Origin: Mycobacterium sp.
GTDB taxonomy: Bacteria; Actinomycetota; Actinomycetes; Mycobacteriales; Mycobacteriaceae
Assembly (NCBI GenBank): GCA_025965975.1
Contig: JAOPVX010000137.1
Coordinates: 1 to 64,000, forward strand
Direction of reading: 5' to 3'
DNA length: 64,000 nt
Made by a program: the position numbers and the translations under genes. Of the stretch, positions 27,476-35,944 are shown piece by piece. Each line of letters begins with the position of its first letter. The stretch's first letter is position 1. The notes under the pieces are model-generated. The model ran no database searches and was not told the origin of the DNA. It saw only the letters and a list, made by a program, of their open reading frames with translations.

Positions 27476-28516
27476 TGCTCCGGACTCGAGTTTCATGCCG
27501 GGATGCCGCCACTTTGGCTCTTTGTCCACGGTGCGACCGGTGATGTGGCGAAGGTTGCGGATGACCGAGCCGTACAGACCCGACGCCGTCGTGGAAACCT
27601 TGCCGCCCGGCGGTTCGTCCATGAACGGCATGAACTTGTCCGGGAAACCGGGCATCGTGCATCCGATGCAGATGCCGCCGACGTTCGGGCAGCCACCGAT
27701 GCCGTTGACCCATCCGCGCTTGGGGACGTTGCACTTGACAACCGGGCCCCAACAGCCCAGTTTCACAATGCATTTCGGAGAGCCGTATTCGGTGGCGAAG
27801 TCGCCCTGCTCGTAGTAGCCTGCGCGGTCACAACCCTCGTGCACGGTGTTGCCGAACAGCCACGTGGGCCGCAGCGCTTCGTCCAGCGGAATCATCGGGG
27901 CCTGGCCGGTTGCCATGTAGAGCAGGTAGGTCAGCGTCTCGGCCATGTTGTCGGGATGGGCCGGGCAGCCAGGCACGCAGACGATCGGAATGCCCGCCTT
28001 GCTCTTCCAGTCCCATCCGAGATAGTCGGGCACACCCATCGCTCCGGTCGGATTACCCGCCATCGCGTGAATGCCGCCGTACGTGGCGCAGGTCCCGACC
28101 GCGACGATGGCGGTGGCCTTCGGTGCCAGCCGGTCCAGCCATTCGCTCGTCGTCATCGGCTGACCGGTCGCGGGGTCGTTGCCGAACCCGCACCAATAGC
28201 CTTCGTCCTTGAGCGCCTCGTTCGGAATGGACCCCTCGACGACGAGGACGAACGGGTCTAATTCGCCGCGTTCGCCCTTGAAGAACCACTCCAGGAAATC
28301 ATCGGCGCCCCCGGTCGGTCCGCACTCGAAATCGATGAGGGGCCAGTGGACGGCGATCTTTGGCAGACCGGGAAGTGCGCCGAGCGCAATCTCCTCAATG
28401 CTGGGTTGGGTGGCGGCAGTCAACGCCACCGAATCGCCGTCACAACTCAAACCGGCATTGATCCACAGAACGTGGATCAGGGCCTCTTCCGCTTTGACTG
28501 CAGCCTCAGTTGGCAT
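27461..28516 (-). CDS. hhyS: [NiFe]-hydrogenase small subunit, group 1h (Hhy type)
   Basis: Fe-S electron-relay subunit, 351 aa. No Tat signal and no C-terminal anchor, so it is cytoplasm-facing. The proximal cluster site is LSCDGDSV: Cys25 is kept but the second cysteine of the usual CxxC is Asp28; the other proximal ligands are Cys143 (GTCATYGG) and Cys184 (GCPAHPDN). His226, Cys229, Cys249 and Cys255 suit the distal cluster, and Cys262/276/283/286 the medial one (assignment by analogy). Three Cys plus one Asp is the published signature of oxygen-insensitive actinobacterial hydrogenase. Confidence 0.94.
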   Translation of the reverse strand: MPTEAAVKAEEALIHVLWINAGLSCDGDSVALTAATQPSIEEIALGALPGLPKIAVHWPLIDFECGPTGGADDFLEWFFKGERGELDPFVLVVEGSIPNEALKDEGYWCGFGNDPATGQPMTTSEWLDRLAPKATAIVAVGTCATYGGIHAMAGNPTGAMGVPDYLGWDWKSKAGIPIVCVPGCPAHPDNMAETLTYLLYMATGQAPMIPLDEALRPTWLFGNTVHEGCDRAGYYEQGDFATEYGSPKCIVKLGCWGPVVKCNVPKRGWVNGIGGCPNVGGICIGCTMPGFPDKFMPFMDEPPGGKVSTTASGLYGSVIRNLRHITGRTVDKEPKWRHPGMKLESGATRTW

Positions 28517-28531
28517 GTGTCACAGCTTTCT

Positions 28532-28550
28532 GGGGTCAGGCTGAGACCCC
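28532..28550 (-). promoter_or_regulatory. Inverted repeat in the hypB-hhyS gap
   Basis: GGGGTC, seven bases, GACCCC, starting 16 bases upstream of the hhyS ATG within a 100-base gap after hypB. This is the longest gap so far in an operon whose genes otherwise mostly overlap, so a separate hhyS promoter or operator may lie here. No convincing -10/-35 pair was identified. Confidence 0.4.
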
Positions 28551-28616
28551 TGACGTCGCACAGATTCGACGGTGCGCCGACTTCTCCAGCGCTAGTTTCT
28601 CGGTTTACTCTCGGGT

Positions 28617-29444
28617 CTATGTCTTGTCAACGGATCGTCGGGACATAAAGCCGTTTGCCGGAAACTCGGTCTGCGCGCTGATCCAGTCGTACCATCCCTG
28701 GATCCCCTTTCCGCTCGTGGCGGACAGGGGCAACACCTCTACGCCGGGGTTGACGGACCGCGCGTACTCCGAGCATTTATCAAGATCAAAGTCGACATAA
28801 GGCATTAGGTCGACCTTATTGACGATGACCAATCCGGCCGCGGCAAACATGTGCGGATACTTCAACGGCTTGTCGGTGCCCTCGGTTACCGAGATCACGA
28901 CCACTTTGCTTTGTTCACCGAGATCGAACAAAGCGGGGCACACCAGGTTGCCGACGTTCTCGATGAACAGCAACGACGCCGGCGCCGGGTCGAGGGCTCC
29001 GAGCGCGCGGCGCACCATCTCGGCGTCGAGATGACAGCCCGCGCCGGTGTTCACCTGGACAGCCCGCCCGCCCGCCGCCTGAATCCGATCGGCGTCCAGC
29101 AGAGTTTCCTGGTCGCCTTCGATCACGGTGACGGGCTGACGGCCGGTGAGTTCGCGGATGGTCCGTTCGAGCAGCGTCGTCTTGCCGGCACCGGGCGAAC
29201 TGGTCATGTTCAACGCGAGGATGTTGCGCTCGGCCAGCCACGCGCGGTTCTGCTCGGCGATGAGATCGTTCTTTGCCAGGACTTTCTGTTCCAGAGAGAC
29301 GGTTTCGGTGTGCACGTGAACGTGGTCGTGCTCGGGGGAGTGGTCGGGGGCGTGCTCGTGGTCATGCGGATGTTGATGGTGATGGCCTTCGCCTGCCAGC
29401 GTGATCACCGCTGAATCGTCGCCGCATCCGCACGTTGCACACAT
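28617..29444 (-). CDS. hypB: Nickel-insertion GTPase HypB
   Basis: Stores nickel and, with HypA, inserts it into the large subunit at the cost of GTP. 275 aa from the ATG at 29444, two bases after hypA; the longer frame is antisense to hypA. The N-terminal [10 protein letters not shown] holds the high-affinity CxxCGC nickel site; residues 21-45 contain twelve histidines (nickel store). P-loop SSPGAGKTT at 82-90, the metal-binding GAGCHLD and the G4 motif NKVDLM follow. Upstream of hhyS with a 100-base gap. Confidence 0.96.
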   Translation of the reverse strand: MCATCGCGDDSAVITLAGEGHHHQHPHDHEHAPDHSPEHDHVHVHTETVSLEQKVLAKNDLIAEQNRAWLAERNILALNMTSSPGAGKTTLLERTIRELTGRQPVTVIEGDQETLLDADRIQAAGGRAVQVNTGAGCHLDAEMVRRALGALDPAPASLLFIENVGNLVCPALFDLGEQSKVVVISVTEGTDKPLKYPHMFAAAGLVIVNKVDLMPYVDFDLDKCSEYARSVNPGVEVLPLSATSGKGIQGWYDWISAQTEFPANGFMSRRSVDKT

Positions 29445-29446
29445 GG

Positions 29447-29776
29447 TCAGCTCACTTCCATCGAGAGAATACGGAGGTCCCGGCCTGCCAACACTTCGAC
29501 GTCGGCACTTCCGCAGGGGCACAACAAGATCAAGTCGTGCAGTTCGAAGCTCTGTCCGCAGCTGCGGCAGCGCGCCGAACCGGGTTGCACATTCAGGTCG
29601 AGGCGAGCGCCGTCGGCGACGGTGCCCTCGGTGGCGAGCTCGAAACAGAACTGCATGGCATCGGGTACGACCGCGCACAGCGCACCGATCTGCACCTTGA
29701 CGCTGTGCACGTGGCGACCCGCGGCGTGCTCACACACCGCGTCGACAACGCTCTGCGTCAGCGCCATTTCGTGCAT
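29447..29776 (-). CDS. hypA: Hydrogenase nickel-incorporation metallochaperone HypA
   Basis: 109 aa. The N-terminal [12 protein letters not shown] carries the Met-His-Glu nickel site. The structural zinc site is CRSC plus the compact CPC of [12 protein letters not shown], as in many actinobacterial HypA proteins. First gene of the hydrogenase unit. It points away from recA; the 328-base region between them must hold the promoters of both. Confidence 0.95.
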   Translation of the reverse strand: MHEMALTQSVVDAVCEHAAGRHVHSVKVQIGALCAVVPDAMQFCFELATEGTVADGARLDLNVQPGSARCRSCGQSFELHDLILLCPCGSADVEVLAGRDLRILSMEVS

Positions 29777-29964
29777 GTCTGTCCGCTCTAGCCGGATGTC
29801 GCAGGCCTACCGGCTGCGTGACCGGATGAACCCCACCATAGGACGGGGAACCTCATTGGGCGAACAGACGCAGAATCCCCTCGACACGCCGTCGCGAGGG
29901 TGATTTTGCGTTCCCCAGCTCGCGCGTTGGCCCAACTCGCGAGCGCACGGCGTGTCTACTTGAA

Positions 29965-29980
29965 TCGAACAGGTGTTCGT
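29965..29980. promoter_or_regulatory. LexA (SOS) box upstream of recA
   Basis: TCGAACAGGTGTTCGT, a match to the mycobacterial/Gram-positive SOS box TCGAAC-N4-GTTCGA with one changed base at the end. It lies 125 bases upstream of the recA ATG, the arrangement known for the LexA-regulated recA promoter of mycobacteria. Confidence 0.88.
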
Positions 29981-30024
29981 CTACTGTGGGCAGTGTTCGA
30001 CGGCTAGATGCTGGTCAGGCCGAC

Positions 30025-30047
30025 TTGTCGGTGGCGGCCTCTAGCGT
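30025..30047 (+). promoter_or_regulatory. PafBC-type (RecA-NDp) promoter of recA
   Basis: TTGTCGGTG, eight bases, TAGCGT: an exact match to the published RecA-NDp motif TTGTCRGTG-N8-TANNNT used by PafBC for LexA-independent DNA-damage induction. Fifty-seven bases separate it from the recA ATG. Confidence 0.85.
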
Positions 30048-30104
30048 CACGGCCAACCGATCGACACCGATCACCGAACACCCACGAGGATGGAGATCAC
30101 CCCC

Positions 30105-31157
30105 ATGACGCAGGTACCTGACCGCGAGAAAGCCCTCGAGCTGGCCCTCGCGCAGATCGACAAGAACTTCGGGAAGGGCTCGGTGATGCGGCTCGGCGAC
30201 GAGGTGCGCCAGCCCATCTCTGTCATCCCCACCGGCTCGATCGCCCTTGACGTGGCGCTCGGCATCGGCGGGCTGCCGCGCGGCCGGGTGGTCGAGATCT
30301 ACGGCCCGGAATCCTCGGGTAAGACCACCGTCGCGTTGCACGCGGTCGCCAACGCCCAGGCTGCCGGCGGTATCGCCGCGTTCATCGACGCCGAGCACGC
30401 ACTGGACCCGGACTATGCAGCCAAGCTGGGTGTGGACACCGACTCGCTGTTGGTCTCGCAGCCGGACACCGGCGAGCAGGCGCTGGAGATCGCCGACATG
30501 CTGATCCGGTCCGGCGCGCTGGACGTCCTGGTCATCGACTCGGTGGCCGCCTTGGTGCCGCGGGCGGAGATCGAAGGCGAGATGGGTGACAGCCACGTCG
30601 GGCTGCAGGCCCGGCTGATGAGCCAGGCGCTGCGGAAAATGACTGGCGCGCTGAGCAATTCGAATACCACCGCGATCTTCATCAACCAGCTCCGCGAGAA
30701 GATCGGGGTGATGTTCGGGTCTCCCGAAACGACAACTGGCGGAAAGGCGTTGAAGTTCTACGCCTCAATTCGGTTGGACGTCAGGCGGATTGAAACACTC
30801 AAGGACGGTACCGACGCGGTGGGCAACCGGACCAGGGTCAAGGTCGTCAAGAACAAGGTGTCGCCGCCGTTCAAGCAGGCCGAGTTCGACATCCTCTACG
30901 GCAAGGGCATCAGCAAGGAAGGCTCGCTCATCGACATGGGCGTCGAGCAGGGCTTCGTCCGCAAGTCCGGGTCGTGGTTCACCTACGAGGGCGAGCAGTT
31001 GGGCCAGGGCAAGGAGAACGCCCGCACCTTTCTGATGGAGAACGTCGAGGTGGCCAACGAGATTGAGAAGAAGATCAAGGAAAAGCTTGGCATTGGCGCC
31101 GTGGTGACGGATGGCTTGGCCGATGACAGCGTCCTGCCCGCCCCCGTCGACTTCTGA
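30105..31157 (+). CDS. recA: Recombinase RecA
   Basis: Strand-exchange ATPase and LexA co-protease. 350 aa from the ATG at 30105 ([10 protein letters not shown]); an ATG five codons earlier sits within the ribosome-site GGATGGAG and is rejected. Walker A GPESSGKT at 67-74, [21 protein letters not shown], and loop [28 protein letters not shown] are continuous, so no intein interrupts the gene, unlike M. tuberculosis. Controlled by LexA and, probably, PafBC. Overlaps recX by 35 bases. Confidence 0.98.
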   Translation: MTQVPDREKALELALAQIDKNFGKGSVMRLGDEVRQPISVIPTGSIALDVALGIGGLPRGRVVEIYGPESSGKTTVALHAVANAQAAGGIAAFIDAEHALDPDYAAKLGVDTDSLLVSQPDTGEQALEIADMLIRSGALDVLVIDSVAALVPRAEIEGEMGDSHVGLQARLMSQALRKMTGALSNSNTTAIFINQLREKIGVMFGSPETTTGGKALKFYASIRLDVRRIETLKDGTDAVGNRTRVKVVKNKVSPPFKQAEFDILYGKGISKEGSLIDMGVEQGFVRKSGSWFTYEGEQLGQGKENARTFLMENVEVANEIEKKIKEKLGIGAVVTDGLADDSVLPAPVDF

Positions 31158-31647
31158 GGTCAGTCGCGAGGAGCAGGCGCGGACCCTCTGTCTGCGCCTG
31201 CTCACCGCGAGAGCACGGACCCGGGCCGAACTGGCTGGGCAGCTGACCAAGCGGGGATACCCCGACGACGTCAGTACCCGCGTACTGGACCGGTTGACCC
31301 AAGTAGGGCTGGTCGATGACGCCGACTTCGCCGAACAGTGGGTTCAATCGCGACGGGTAAACGCCAGAAAAGGCAAGCGCGCCTTGGCCGCTGAGCTGCG
31401 CACCAAGGGCGTGGACAACGACGTGATCACCGCCGCGCTCGCCGGCATCGATGCGGGGGCTGAGCGGGAGCGGGCCGAGCAGCTGGTGCGCGACAAGCTC
31501 CGCCGGGAAAAGCTCGGCGACGACGATGACGCGAAGGTGATGCGCAGGCTGGTCGGCATGCTGGCCCGCCGCGGCTACGGTCAGTCGATGGCCGTCGACG
31601 TGGTCACCAATGAACTGGCAAGCGAGCGGGGGCGACGCAGGGTCTAA
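31123..31647 (+). CDS. recX: RecA regulator RecX
   Basis: Inhibits RecA filament extension and ATPase. 174 aa from the ATG at 31123, chosen because it gives the 35-base recA overlap described for mycobacteria; an ATG at 31111 is possible. Three tandem three-helix repeats are visible: [24 protein letters not shown], then [18 protein letters not shown], then [19 protein letters not shown]. Convergent with the next gene, sharing four bases at the stops. Confidence 0.94.
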   Translation: MTASCPPPSTSEVSREEQARTLCLRLLTARARTRAELAGQLTKRGYPDDVSTRVLDRLTQVGLVDDADFAEQWVQSRRVNARKGKRALAAELRTKGVDNDVITAALAGIDAGAERERAEQLVRDKLRREKLGDDDDAKVMRRLVGMLARRGYGQSMAVDVVTNELASERGRRRV

Positions 31648-32522
31648 TCACCTTGGTTGCCACCGCCTTTCGGATGTCCATCGTGTTCATGGTGCGATTG
31701 CTGCCGGCTCCCCGCGTCGGCTTGACCGGCCCCGCCGGTCGATGACGTCATCTCACTCGCACCGGTCGCCGGCTTGTGGGTCACACCGGACCGGCCGGAT
31801 TCCGGGACAACCGATCTCGACCTCTTCGGCTGCAGCGTGACTGTGTGCGTGGAGGAGGAGCTAGCTTGCGAGGCATCGACGCGCTGAAGAGTCCCGTGAC
31901 CGGACGGTCCTGCCGCTGTGATGGTGGCGGGGGTTACGGCTGTCATCGGCGCGTGCGTCCGGCCGGGTGCCAAGGACGCCGCAGTCGCAGAGGCAGGTGT
32001 CACGCCCGCGAGAAGCGATGCAGCGAACCCGCCGACCGCGGCGACGGGCATTGTCATCAGATTCGCCACGAAATTGAGCTGGAAGGTCACATACTGCGCG
32101 GCGAAGCCGACCAGGTCGCGTCCGGCTTCGATCTCGATCTGTGCGAACGTCTGCAGTGCTCGGCCGACGGCCACGGGGACCGGGGTGCCCTGCTGGACGT
32201 CCTGTAGCAGTGCGCCGGGGATCTTGAATTCGCGTCCGAAGAGCACTGCCCCGGTCGACAGGAAGTCCGCGATGAATGCGATGTGGAAGCTGACCTGTTG
32301 GGTAAGCGGGTTCAGAGGCTGCATCGCTGCCGACGTCGTGGGTCGCGTCGGTAGCGCTTGCGCCGACAGCTGCCGCAGCGGCTGTACCTGCCCCGTAAGC
32401 GCAGCGGGTGGTGGCGCGGATGGCGCTGTCGGTCGCGGCGACGCCACGGGCGCCACAATCAGGGCGCTGACTCCGACCACGACGAGACCTGACGTCAGGC
32501 ACGAACGAATGCAGATATCCAT
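31644..32522 (-). CDS. Secreted Ala/Pro/Thr-rich protein with His-rich tail, unknown
   Basis: 292 aa. The N-terminus [28 protein letters not shown] is a likely signal peptide. A Pro/Ala linker leads to a hydrophobic-helix middle ([66 protein letters not shown]), like the C-terminal domain of several mycobacterial exported proteins of the PE/PPE neighbourhood, although no PE or PPE motif is present. The tail is polar with [15 protein letters not shown]. Function unknown. Confidence 0.6.
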   Translation of the reverse strand: MDICIRSCLTSGLVVVGVSALIVAPVASPRPTAPSAPPPAALTGQVQPLRQLSAQALPTRPTTSAAMQPLNPLTQQVSFHIAFIADFLSTGAVLFGREFKIPGALLQDVQQGTPVPVAVGRALQTFAQIEIEAGRDLVGFAAQYVTFQLNFVANLMTMPVAAVGGFAASLLAGVTPASATAASLAPGRTHAPMTAVTPATITAAGPSGHGTLQRVDASQASSSSTHTVTLQPKRSRSVVPESGRSGVTHKPATGASEMTSSTGGAGQADAGSRQQSHHEHDGHPKGGGNQGD

Positions 32523-32608
32523 GGCATCTCCCGGTGGCGCGTTAGCTGGTTAAGCCACGCAATGTTGCGCGAACCACTCTTAGGGCACGAATCCGGTGAT
32601 GGCCCGGT

Positions 32609-33496
32609 TCAAATTGTCCCGCCGGCGCCCGCGCCAAAGGCGCCCTGCGTGACGGGCGCGATGTGCAGCGGTGCCGGACCGCGGCGGGAGCGCCGCATCC
32701 GGCCCTCCAGCCATACCGCGAACGACGACAGCGTGAAGTTGAGGCTGATCATCACCGCCGCGACGACGATCAGTGCGGGAACGTAGTTGCCGTACGCCGC
32801 ACCGACCTGGGTGCCCTGGCGCACCATCTCGAGGAATGTGATCTGGTAGCCGATGGCGGTGTCCTTGAGGACGACCACGAGCTGCGAAATCAGCACCGGC
32901 AACATCGACGTGATGGCCTGCGGGAGCAGGATAGACCGCATGGTCTGACCCCAGCGCAGGCCCAATGCAGACGCGGCCTCGGACTGTCCGCGGGGCAACG
33001 CATTTATCCCGGCGCGGACGATCTCGGCGATCACGGCGCCGTTGTACAGCGTCAGGCCGGTGATGACGCCCGCCAGCGCCAGGTGCTTGGACGGGAAGAC
33101 GTCGTACTGCGCATATAGGAAGTAGGCGAAGATCATCATGATCAGCACGGGCACCGCGCGGAAGAACTCCACCGTCACCGCGGACGGCCAGCGGATCAGT
33201 GGGTGGGTGGAGAGTCTGCCGACGCCGAGAAGGAAACCCAGCAGCAGCGCGAGCACGATCGACACCGCCGCGGCGGTCAGCGTGCCCTGGATGCCGGGCA
33301 GGAGGTAGGTCTTCCACAGGTTCGCCGTCAGGAATGGCTTCCACTTCGCCGCGTCGAGCTGGCCCTTGGCCGAAAGCCGCGAGTACACCACCCAGAGCAC
33401 CAGCAGCGCAAAAACGATGGTGCCGGCCGTGATCATCCGGTCGCGTATCCGCGCGCGCGGCCCCGCGGCGTCGAACAGGACCGATGAGCCGGTCAT
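32609..33496 (-). CDS. gluD: Amino-acid ABC transporter permease, GluD-like
   Basis: 295 aa from the ATG at 33496 (MTGSSVLFDAAG). Several membrane helices and the EAA-loop region GINALPRGQSEAASALGLRWGQTMRSILLPQA place it in the polar-amino-acid permease (HisM) family. Fourth gene of a gluABCD-ordered import operon, 31 bases after gluC. Substrate glutamate is inferred from similarity in order and domain make-up to corynebacterial gluABCD. Confidence 0.87.
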   Translation of the reverse strand: MTGSSVLFDAAGPRARIRDRMITAGTIVFALLVLWVVYSRLSAKGQLDAAKWKPFLTANLWKTYLLPGIQGTLTAAAVSIVLALLLGFLLGVGRLSTHPLIRWPSAVTVEFFRAVPVLIMMIFAYFLYAQYDVFPSKHLALAGVITGLTLYNGAVIAEIVRAGINALPRGQSEAASALGLRWGQTMRSILLPQAITSMLPVLISQLVVVLKDTAIGYQITFLEMVRQGTQVGAAYGNYVPALIVVAAVMISLNFTLSSFAVWLEGRMRRSRRGPAPLHIAPVTQGAFGAGAGGTI

Positions 33497-33527
33497 GACG
33501 CTCTGTTCTTCGCGCAAGCGCTACTCA

Positions 33528-34202
33528 TTACCGCGCCACCGCAAGTCGCTTGCCCATCCACCCGAAGAACAACCCCAACGGCAGCGTCAAGATCACGAAC
33601 CCGGCCGCGAAGATGCCGCTGATCAGTAGCAGCGCGGCCTCGTTCTCGACCATCTCCTTCATCAGTAGCGCGGCCTCGGCCACTCCGATCGCCGACGCGA
33701 TCGTGGTGTTCTTTGTCAGCGCGATCAGCACCGACCCGAGCGGACTGATCACCGCGCGAAAAGCCTGCGGCAGCAGCACGATTCGCATGTTCTGCCCAAA
33801 CGTCAGGCCCAGCGATCGCGCCGCCTCTGCCTGTCCCAGCGGAACGGTGTTGACCCCGGACCGCACCGTCTCACACACGAACGCCGCGGTGTAGACGGTC
33901 AATCCGAGCACCGCTAGCCGGAAGTTGCTGTCGACGATCGACGTCGGCGAATTCCGGTCCACCAGGGTGATTCCCAGCGTCTGTGAAAGGCCGAACGAAC
34001 AGAACAGGATGATCAGCGTCAACGGGGTGTTACGCACCACGTTGACATAGCCGGTCCCGATCCAGTTGAGCATCGGCACCGGTGATAGCCGCATCGCGGC
34101 CAGCACCGTGCCAAGGATCAGCGCTCCGACGGCGGAGTAGACCGTGAGCTGAATAGTGGTCCAGAACGCCCCGACGATGTCGTACTTGCCGAAGTCCACC
34201 AC
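33528..34202 (-). CDS. gluC: Amino-acid ABC transporter permease, GluC-like
   Basis: 224 aa, GTG start. TIQLTVYSAVGALILGTVLAAMRLSP is the first helix region; the coupling loop is GVNTVPLGQAEAARSLGLTFGQNMRIVLLPQAF. Pairs with GluD to form the heterodimeric channel. Begins 15 bases after the binding-protein stop. Confidence 0.88.
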   Translation of the reverse strand: MVDFGKYDIVGAFWTTIQLTVYSAVGALILGTVLAAMRLSPVPMLNWIGTGYVNVVRNTPLTLIILFCSFGLSQTLGITLVDRNSPTSIVDSNFRLAVLGLTVYTAAFVCETVRSGVNTVPLGQAEAARSLGLTFGQNMRIVLLPQAFRAVISPLGSVLIALTKNTTIASAIGVAEAALLMKEMVENEAALLLISGIFAAGFVILTLPLGLFFGWMGKRLAVAR

Positions 34203-34217
34203 CTCGATGCAGCTCGC

Positions 34218-35042
34218 CTACTTGTCGACTGGCGGCGGCGTCGGCGCGCTGATACCCGCGGGCCCGAGGTTCTTGACGAACGCCGCTTTCCAAGAGCCGT
34301 CCTGCGCCATCTTGGTGATTGCGTCGTTGATCTTGGTGCGCAGGTCCGTGTCGCCCTTCTTAAGGCCGATGCCGTAGCGCTCCTCGGAGAACGGCTGCCC
34401 GACGATCTTGAAGGCGCCAGGGCTCTGCGAGGCGTAACCGGCCAGGATCACCTCGTCGGTGGTCACCGCGTCAATCGCACCGTTCTTCAACGCCTCGACG
34501 CAGGCCGAATAGGTGTCGTACTGCTGCAACTGCACGCCGGGGTATTTGTCCTTGATGCGCTGCGCCGGCGTGGAACCCGAAACCGAGCACAGTTTCTTGT
34601 TGTTCTGCAGCGACTCTGGTCCTGTGATGTCGGTGTTGTCCGCCTTGACCAGCAGGCTCTGCCCAGTGAGCAGGTACGGCCCAGCGAAGTCCACCTTCTG
34701 CTTGCGGGCATCGGTGATCGAGTACGTCGCGACGATGTAGGAGACCTGACCGTTCTGGATCAGCGTCTCGCGCTGCCCGGACGGCGATTCCTTCCAGTCG
34801 ATCTGGTCCTCGTTGTATCCGAGCTGTTTGGCGACGTACTTCGCGACGTCGACGTCGAAGCCGCTCATCGTCCCGTCGGGATTCTTCAAGCCAAGGCCCG
34901 GCTGGTCGAACTTGGTTCCGATGACGATCTTGTTGCCACCACCTCCGCCACCCCCGCCACCCCCGCCACAGGCAGTCGCCGAGAAGGGCAATGCGATGGC
35001 AAGCGCGACGGCGGCGGCGACGCGCACTTTGAGGGACGGCAT
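34218..35042 (-). CDS. gluB: Glutamate-type ABC transporter substrate-binding lipoprotein, GluB-like
   Basis: 274 aa SBP (family 3). Signal peptide with lipid-attachment cysteine at ATAC (residue 25), followed at once by eleven glycines as a flexible tether. Ligand-domain motifs: GFDVDVAKYVAKQLGY, YIVATYSITDARKQKVDFAGPYLLTGQSLLV. Captures the amino acid outside the membrane for GluCD. The polyglycine is coded by CC-rich triplets on the plus strand near 34937-34969. Confidence 0.9.
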   Translation of the reverse strand: MPSLKVRVAAAVALAIALPFSATACGGGGGGGGGGGNKIVIGTKFDQPGLGLKNPDGTMSGFDVDVAKYVAKQLGYNEDQIDWKESPSGQRETLIQNGQVSYIVATYSITDARKQKVDFAGPYLLTGQSLLVKADNTDITGPESLQNNKKLCSVSGSTPAQRIKDKYPGVQLQQYDTYSACVEALKNGAIDAVTTDEVILAGYASQSPGAFKIVGQPFSEERYGIGLKKGDTDLRTKINDAITKMAQDGSWKAAFVKNLGPAGISAPTPPPVDK

Positions 35043-35067
35043 GGGTTTCAGTTCCTTTCGCGGGGCG

Positions 35068-35853
35068 TTAGTGGTGGAGAATCTTGCCGAGGAAATCTTT
35101 GGCGCGGTCGGTCTGCGGGTTTTCGAAGAACTGGACGGGCTCGGCCGACTCGACGATCGCGCCGTCGGCCATGAACACGACGCGGTTCGCGGCGCCGCGG
35201 GCGAAGCCCATTTCGTGGGTCACCACAAGCATGGTCATCCCTTCGCGGGCCAACGACGTCATCACGTTCAGCACTTCGTTAATCATCTCGGGGTCGAGAG
35301 CGCTGGTCGGTTCGTCGAACAACATGACTTTGGGGTTCATCGCCAGCGACCGCGCGATCGCCACCCGCTGCTGCTGGCCGCCGGACAGCTGCGCCGGATA
35401 CTTATCGGCCTGGTTGGCCACGCCGACACGCTCCAGCAACGCCATCGCGCTTTCACGAGCCTTGTCCTTGGACGCCTTGCGTACCTTCATCGGCGCAAGC
35501 GTGACGTTCTCCAGAATTGTCTTGTGCGCGAACAGGTTGAACGACTGGAACACCATGCCGACGTCCGCCCGCAGCTGCGCCAGTTTGCGTCCCTCGGTGG
35601 GCAGCACGTCACCGTCGATCGCGATCGTGCCCGTATCAATGGTCTCCAGCCGATTGATGGTGCGGCACAACGTCGACTTGCCCGAGCCCGATGGGCCGAG
35701 CACCACGATCACCTGACCGCGATCCACATCCAGATCAATGTCCTTGAGCACATGGAGGCTGCCGAAGTGCTTGTTGACCGCGCGCATCGAGATCATCGGC
35801 ACGGCGGACGGAGTCGGATCGACCTCTTTCACATCCGCCCCCGTCGTCTCCAT
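35068..35853 (-). CDS. gluA: Amino-acid ABC transporter ATP-binding protein, GluA-like
   Basis: 261 aa. Walker [10 protein letters not shown], signature [34 protein letters not shown], and the switch histidine in VVTHEMGFA are complete. First gene of the gluABCD operon; divergent from miaB, with about 90 bases between the starts. Confidence 0.93.
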   Translation of the reverse strand: METTGADVKEVDPTPSAVPMISMRAVNKHFGSLHVLKDIDLDVDRGQVIVVLGPSGSGKSTLCRTINRLETIDTGTIAIDGDVLPTEGRKLAQLRADVGMVFQSFNLFAHKTILENVTLAPMKVRKASKDKARESAMALLERVGVANQADKYPAQLSGGQQQRVAIARSLAMNPKVMLFDEPTSALDPEMINEVLNVMTSLAREGMTMLVVTHEMGFARGAANRVVFMADGAIVESAEPVQFFENPQTDRAKDFLGKILHH

Positions 35854-35944
35854 GTGTGCAGACCTTACCCAGGGAACGTCCAGCTTGCCCGGATCTCGTG
35901 AATCCGCTCAGATCGCCGTTCTCGCCCGTCCGTACCATGGGGCC

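Larger units (their letters stand above)
29777..30104. other. Divergent hypA/recA control region
   Basis: 328 bases without a credible gene. The recA-proximal half holds a LexA box and a PafBC-type promoter (listed separately). The hypA-proximal half is less GC-biased and must drive the hydrogenase unit, but I see no clear -10/-35 or known regulator site there. Within it, GGGAACCTCATTGG near 29848 is only half of a SigE-like element; no CGTT follows at proper distance. Confidence 0.6.

Noticed and set aside
29848..29862. SigE-type promoter for hypA/recA spacer
   Set aside because: GGGAACCTC is present but no CGTT at 15-16 bases on that strand.
30105..31157. RecA intein
   Set aside because: Walker A through the loop-2 region is continuous and the protein has normal length, so no intein as in M. 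tuberculosis.
31644..32522. PE/PPE protein
   Set aside because: Neither the Pro-Glu nor the Pro-Pro-Glu N-terminal motif is present; only the hydrophobic middle is reminiscent.
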